Source: Actinomycetes bacterium
Lineage (GTDB): Bacteria > Actinomycetota > Actinomycetes > Actinomycetales > Cellulomonadaceae
NCBI GenBank assembly: GCA_023460255.1
Contig: JAEWQZ010000004.1
Span: 1 to 7,224, forward strand
Direction of reading: 5' to 3'
Length of the DNA: 7,224 bases
Positions 5,610 to 7,224 of the stretch are shown here, piece by piece (the stretch's first letter is position 1; each line of letters starts with the position of its first letter). The notes beneath the pieces were generated by a model. That model worked only from the letters and a program-made list of their open reading frames with translations, searched no databases and was not told the origin of the DNA. The position numbers and the translations under genes are program-made.

Positions 5610-6730
5610 TGGTCGACGCGACAGCCATCGAGATCCCCTCCGGCCTCCTCCCCAGGGACGGGCGGTTCGGGTCCGGGCCGTCGAAGGTGCGGCCGGAGCA
5701 GGTCGACGCCCTCGCGGCCGTCGGCAGGTCGCTCCTCGGCACCTCCCACCGGCAGGCGCCGGTGCGCGCCGTCGTGCGGCGGCTGCGCGAGGGCCTGGCC
5801 GAGCTGTTCGCCCTGCCCGACGGCTACGAGGTGGTGCTGGGCAACGGCGGGACGACGGCCTTCTGGGACGTCGCGACGTTCGGCCTCGTGCGCGAGCGCG
5901 CGCAGCTGTGCACCTTCGGGGAGTTCGGCACGTCGTTCGCCACGGCCGTCCGCGAGGCCCCGTTCCTCGCCGAGCCGCAGGTCCGGGCCGCCGACCCCGG
6001 CTCGCTCGCGCTGCCGGAGGCCACGCCGGGGATCGACACCTACTGCTGGCCGCACAACGAGACGTCCACGGGCGTCGCGGCGCCCGTGCGCCGCCCCGCC
6101 GGCGTCGACGACGACGCCCTGGTCCTCGTCGACGCCACCTCCGCCGCGGCGGGCCTGCCCGTCGACGTCGGGCAGACGGACGTCTACTACTTCGCGCCGC
6201 AGAAGGGCTTCGCGTCCGACGGCGGGCTGTGGATCGCCCTCGCGTCCCCGCGGGCCGTCGCCCGCGCCGAGGCGATCACCCGGTGGACGCCGCGCTTCCT
6301 GTCGTTCCCGACTGCGCTGACGAACTCCCGGCTCGACCAGACCCTGAACACCCCCGCGCTGGCCACGCTCGTCCTCATGGTCGACCAGCTCGAGTGGATG
6401 CTGGCGAACGGCGGGCTGGCCTGGACGACCGCGCGCTCGGCGGAGTCCGCGGCGCACCTGTACGGCTGGGCCGAGGCCCGGGAGTGGGCGACGCCGTTCG
6501 TCGCCGACCCCGCGGCGCGCAGCAGCGTCGTCGGCACCATCGACCTCGACCCGTCCGTCGACCACGCGGTGGTGTGCCAGGTGCTGCGCCGCAACGGGGT
6601 CGTCGACGTCGAGCCGTACCGCCGCCTCGGGCGCAACCAGCTGCGGGTCGCGATGTTCCCGGCCATCGACCCCGCCGACGTCCAGGCCCTCACCGCCTGC
6701 GTCGACCACGTCGTCGAGCGACTGCGTTGA
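5609..6730 (+). CDS. serC: Phosphoserine aminotransferase (actinobacterial type)
   Basis: SerC is a PLP enzyme that transfers the amino group of glutamate to 3-phosphohydroxypyruvate to make phosphoserine, the second step of serine synthesis; it can also act in pyridoxal phosphate synthesis. The 373-aa product matches the mycobacterial/actinobacterial SerC form end to end. It has RDGRFGSGPSKVR (16-28), GTSHRQAP (44-51), LGNGGTTAFWD (77-87), WPHNETSTGV (147-156), DATS with Asp175, and the PLP-binding Lys199 in FAPQKGFASDGG. The C-terminal YRRLGRNQLRVAMFP (337-351) is also conserved. Relatives usually read PQKNF where this has PQKGF, a minor change. The GTG at 5609 fits the protein N-terminus and the -10 position. 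The gene is divergent from dtxR and its stop overlaps the start of the MFS gene (TTGA), suggesting a serC-MFS operon. Confidence 0.96.
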   Translation: MVDATAIEIPSGLLPRDGRFGSGPSKVRPEQVDALAAVGRSLLGTSHRQAPVRAVVRRLREGLAELFALPDGYEVVLGNGGTTAFWDVATFGLVRERAQLCTFGEFGTSFATAVREAPFLAEPQVRAADPGSLALPEATPGIDTYCWPHNETSTGVAAPVRRPAGVDDDALVLVDATSAAAGLPVDVGQTDVYYFAPQKGFASDGGLWIALASPRAVARAEAITRWTPRFLSFPTALTNSRLDQTLNTPALATLVLMVDQLEWMLANGGLAWTTARSAESAAHLYGWAEAREWATPFVADPAARSSVVGTIDLDPSVDHAVVCQVLRRNGVVDVEPYRRLGRNQLRVAMFPAIDPADVQALTACVDHVVERLR

Positions 6731-7224
6731 CCGCGGCGCGGGTGGCCCGGGGCTTCACCCGTGACCGGCTGACCGTCAGCCTCTACGGCGCCTTCGTGGT
6801 CTGGGGCTGGTACGTCTACGCGTTCAGCCCCACGGTGCCGCTCATCGCGGACGAGCTCGACATCTCGCGCGCGGTCGCCGGGCTGCACGGGACGGCGATG
6901 GCCGTCGGCGCGGTGACGAGCGGTCTCGTCGCGCCGCCGCTGGCGCTGCGCCTCGGGCGCCGGACGGTCTTCCTCACCGGCGCCGGCGTGCTCGTGGCCG
7001 GCATCGCGCTCCTCGTCCTGGGCCCCGGGCTGGCGGGGACGCTCGGCGGCAGCGGCGTCTCGGCCGTGGGCGGCAACCTCGTCATCATGGCGGCGCAGCC
7101 GGCGCTCAGCGTGCACCACGGGCTCGCGGGCCCGTCCGCCGTGACGGAGGGCAACGGCTTCGGCTCCGGCATCGGGCTCCTCGCGCCGCTCGCCGTCGGC
7201 GGCTCGGTGAGCCTCGGCCTCGGC
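6727..7224 (+). CDS. MFS transporter, 5' part (runs off the window)
   Basis: An open frame of 166 codons continues to the window edge without a stop. The protein begins with a short basic segment and then shows MFS-like membrane helices at about residues 16-39, 52-72, 80-98, 102-128 and 145-166. The helix 2-3 loop reads PPLALRLGRRTV (70-81), a shortened form of the MFS GxLxDRxGRR motif in which only the final G-R-R is clear. The likely start is the TTG at 6727, overlapping the serC stop as TTGA, with a weak purine-rich stretch (GAGCGA) upstream; a GTG at 6742 is the alternative. Translational coupling to serC is likely. The substrate is unknown: linkage to serC could hint at amino-acid export, but nothing in the visible sequence shows this. 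Confidence 0.85.
   Translation, partial: MTAARVARGFTRDRLTVSLYGAFVVWGWYVYAFSPTVPLIADELDISRAVAGLHGTAMAVGAVTSGLVAPPLALRLGRRTVFLTGAGVLVAGIALLVLGPGLAGTLGGSGVSAVGGNLVIMAAQPALSVHHGLAGPSAVTEGNGFGSGIGLLAPLAVGGSVSLGLG

Noticed and set aside
4781..6709. A 642-codon open frame on the minus strand running through serC and dtxR
   Set aside because: Only the last 239 codons (from 5500) match a protein family, DtxR/IdeR. The rest is antisense to serC, low-complexity and Arg/Gly/Ala-rich, as expected from GC-rich codon shadows.

Overview
The window is very GC-rich DNA with GTG/TTG starts, short intergenic gaps, stop/start overlaps and an IdeR-type DtxR repressor. It reads as chromosomal sequence from a high-GC Gram-positive actinobacterium. 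The HNH, NlpC/P60, DtxR and SerC proteins look like those of Micrococcales such as Cellulomonas or relatives; that placement is an inference from family resemblance. I see no transposase, integrase, phage gene, CRISPR array, tRNA or rRNA, so this is mostly core chromosome.

Layout. (1) 2-1839, plus strand: a two-gene DrrA/DrrB-type ABC exporter operon with an ATGA overlap. (2) 1892-2857, minus: a tandem-domain universal stress protein, convergent with the exporter. (3) 2950-3516, minus: an HNH endonuclease-family protein whose GTG start is fixed by a perfect Shine-Dalgarno. (4) 3625-3656: a 13-bp perfect hairpin terminator. (5) 3677-4423, minus: a secreted NlpC/P60 cell-wall hydrolase. (6) 4424-4780: 357 bases without a gene. 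They hold a ydaO/yuaA-type cyclic-di-AMP riboswitch (about 4436-4604), a good sigma-70-type promoter (4648-4677), a palindrome at the expected transcription start, and hairpins behind dtxR. (7) 4781-5500, minus: an IdeR/DtxR-type metal-dependent repressor. (8) 5609-6730, plus: phosphoserine aminotransferase SerC, probably a leaderless transcript. (9) 6727 to the window edge, plus: the first 166 codons of an MFS transporter overlapping the serC stop by TTGA.

How the parts work together. The clearest regulatory unit is promoter, c-di-AMP riboswitch and NlpC/P60 hydrolase, which couples a cell-envelope second messenger to peptidoglycan cleavage. The riboswitch P1 helix ends directly against the ribosome binding site, and a possible anti-Shine-Dalgarno lies 5' of the aptamer, so control of translation is plausible. 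dtxR and serC are divergent across 108 bp, and serC appears translationally coupled to the MFS gene. The rest are standard accessory functions: export, stress and nucleic-acid processing. The most interesting content is regulatory RNA and start-site architecture rather than a new protein system.
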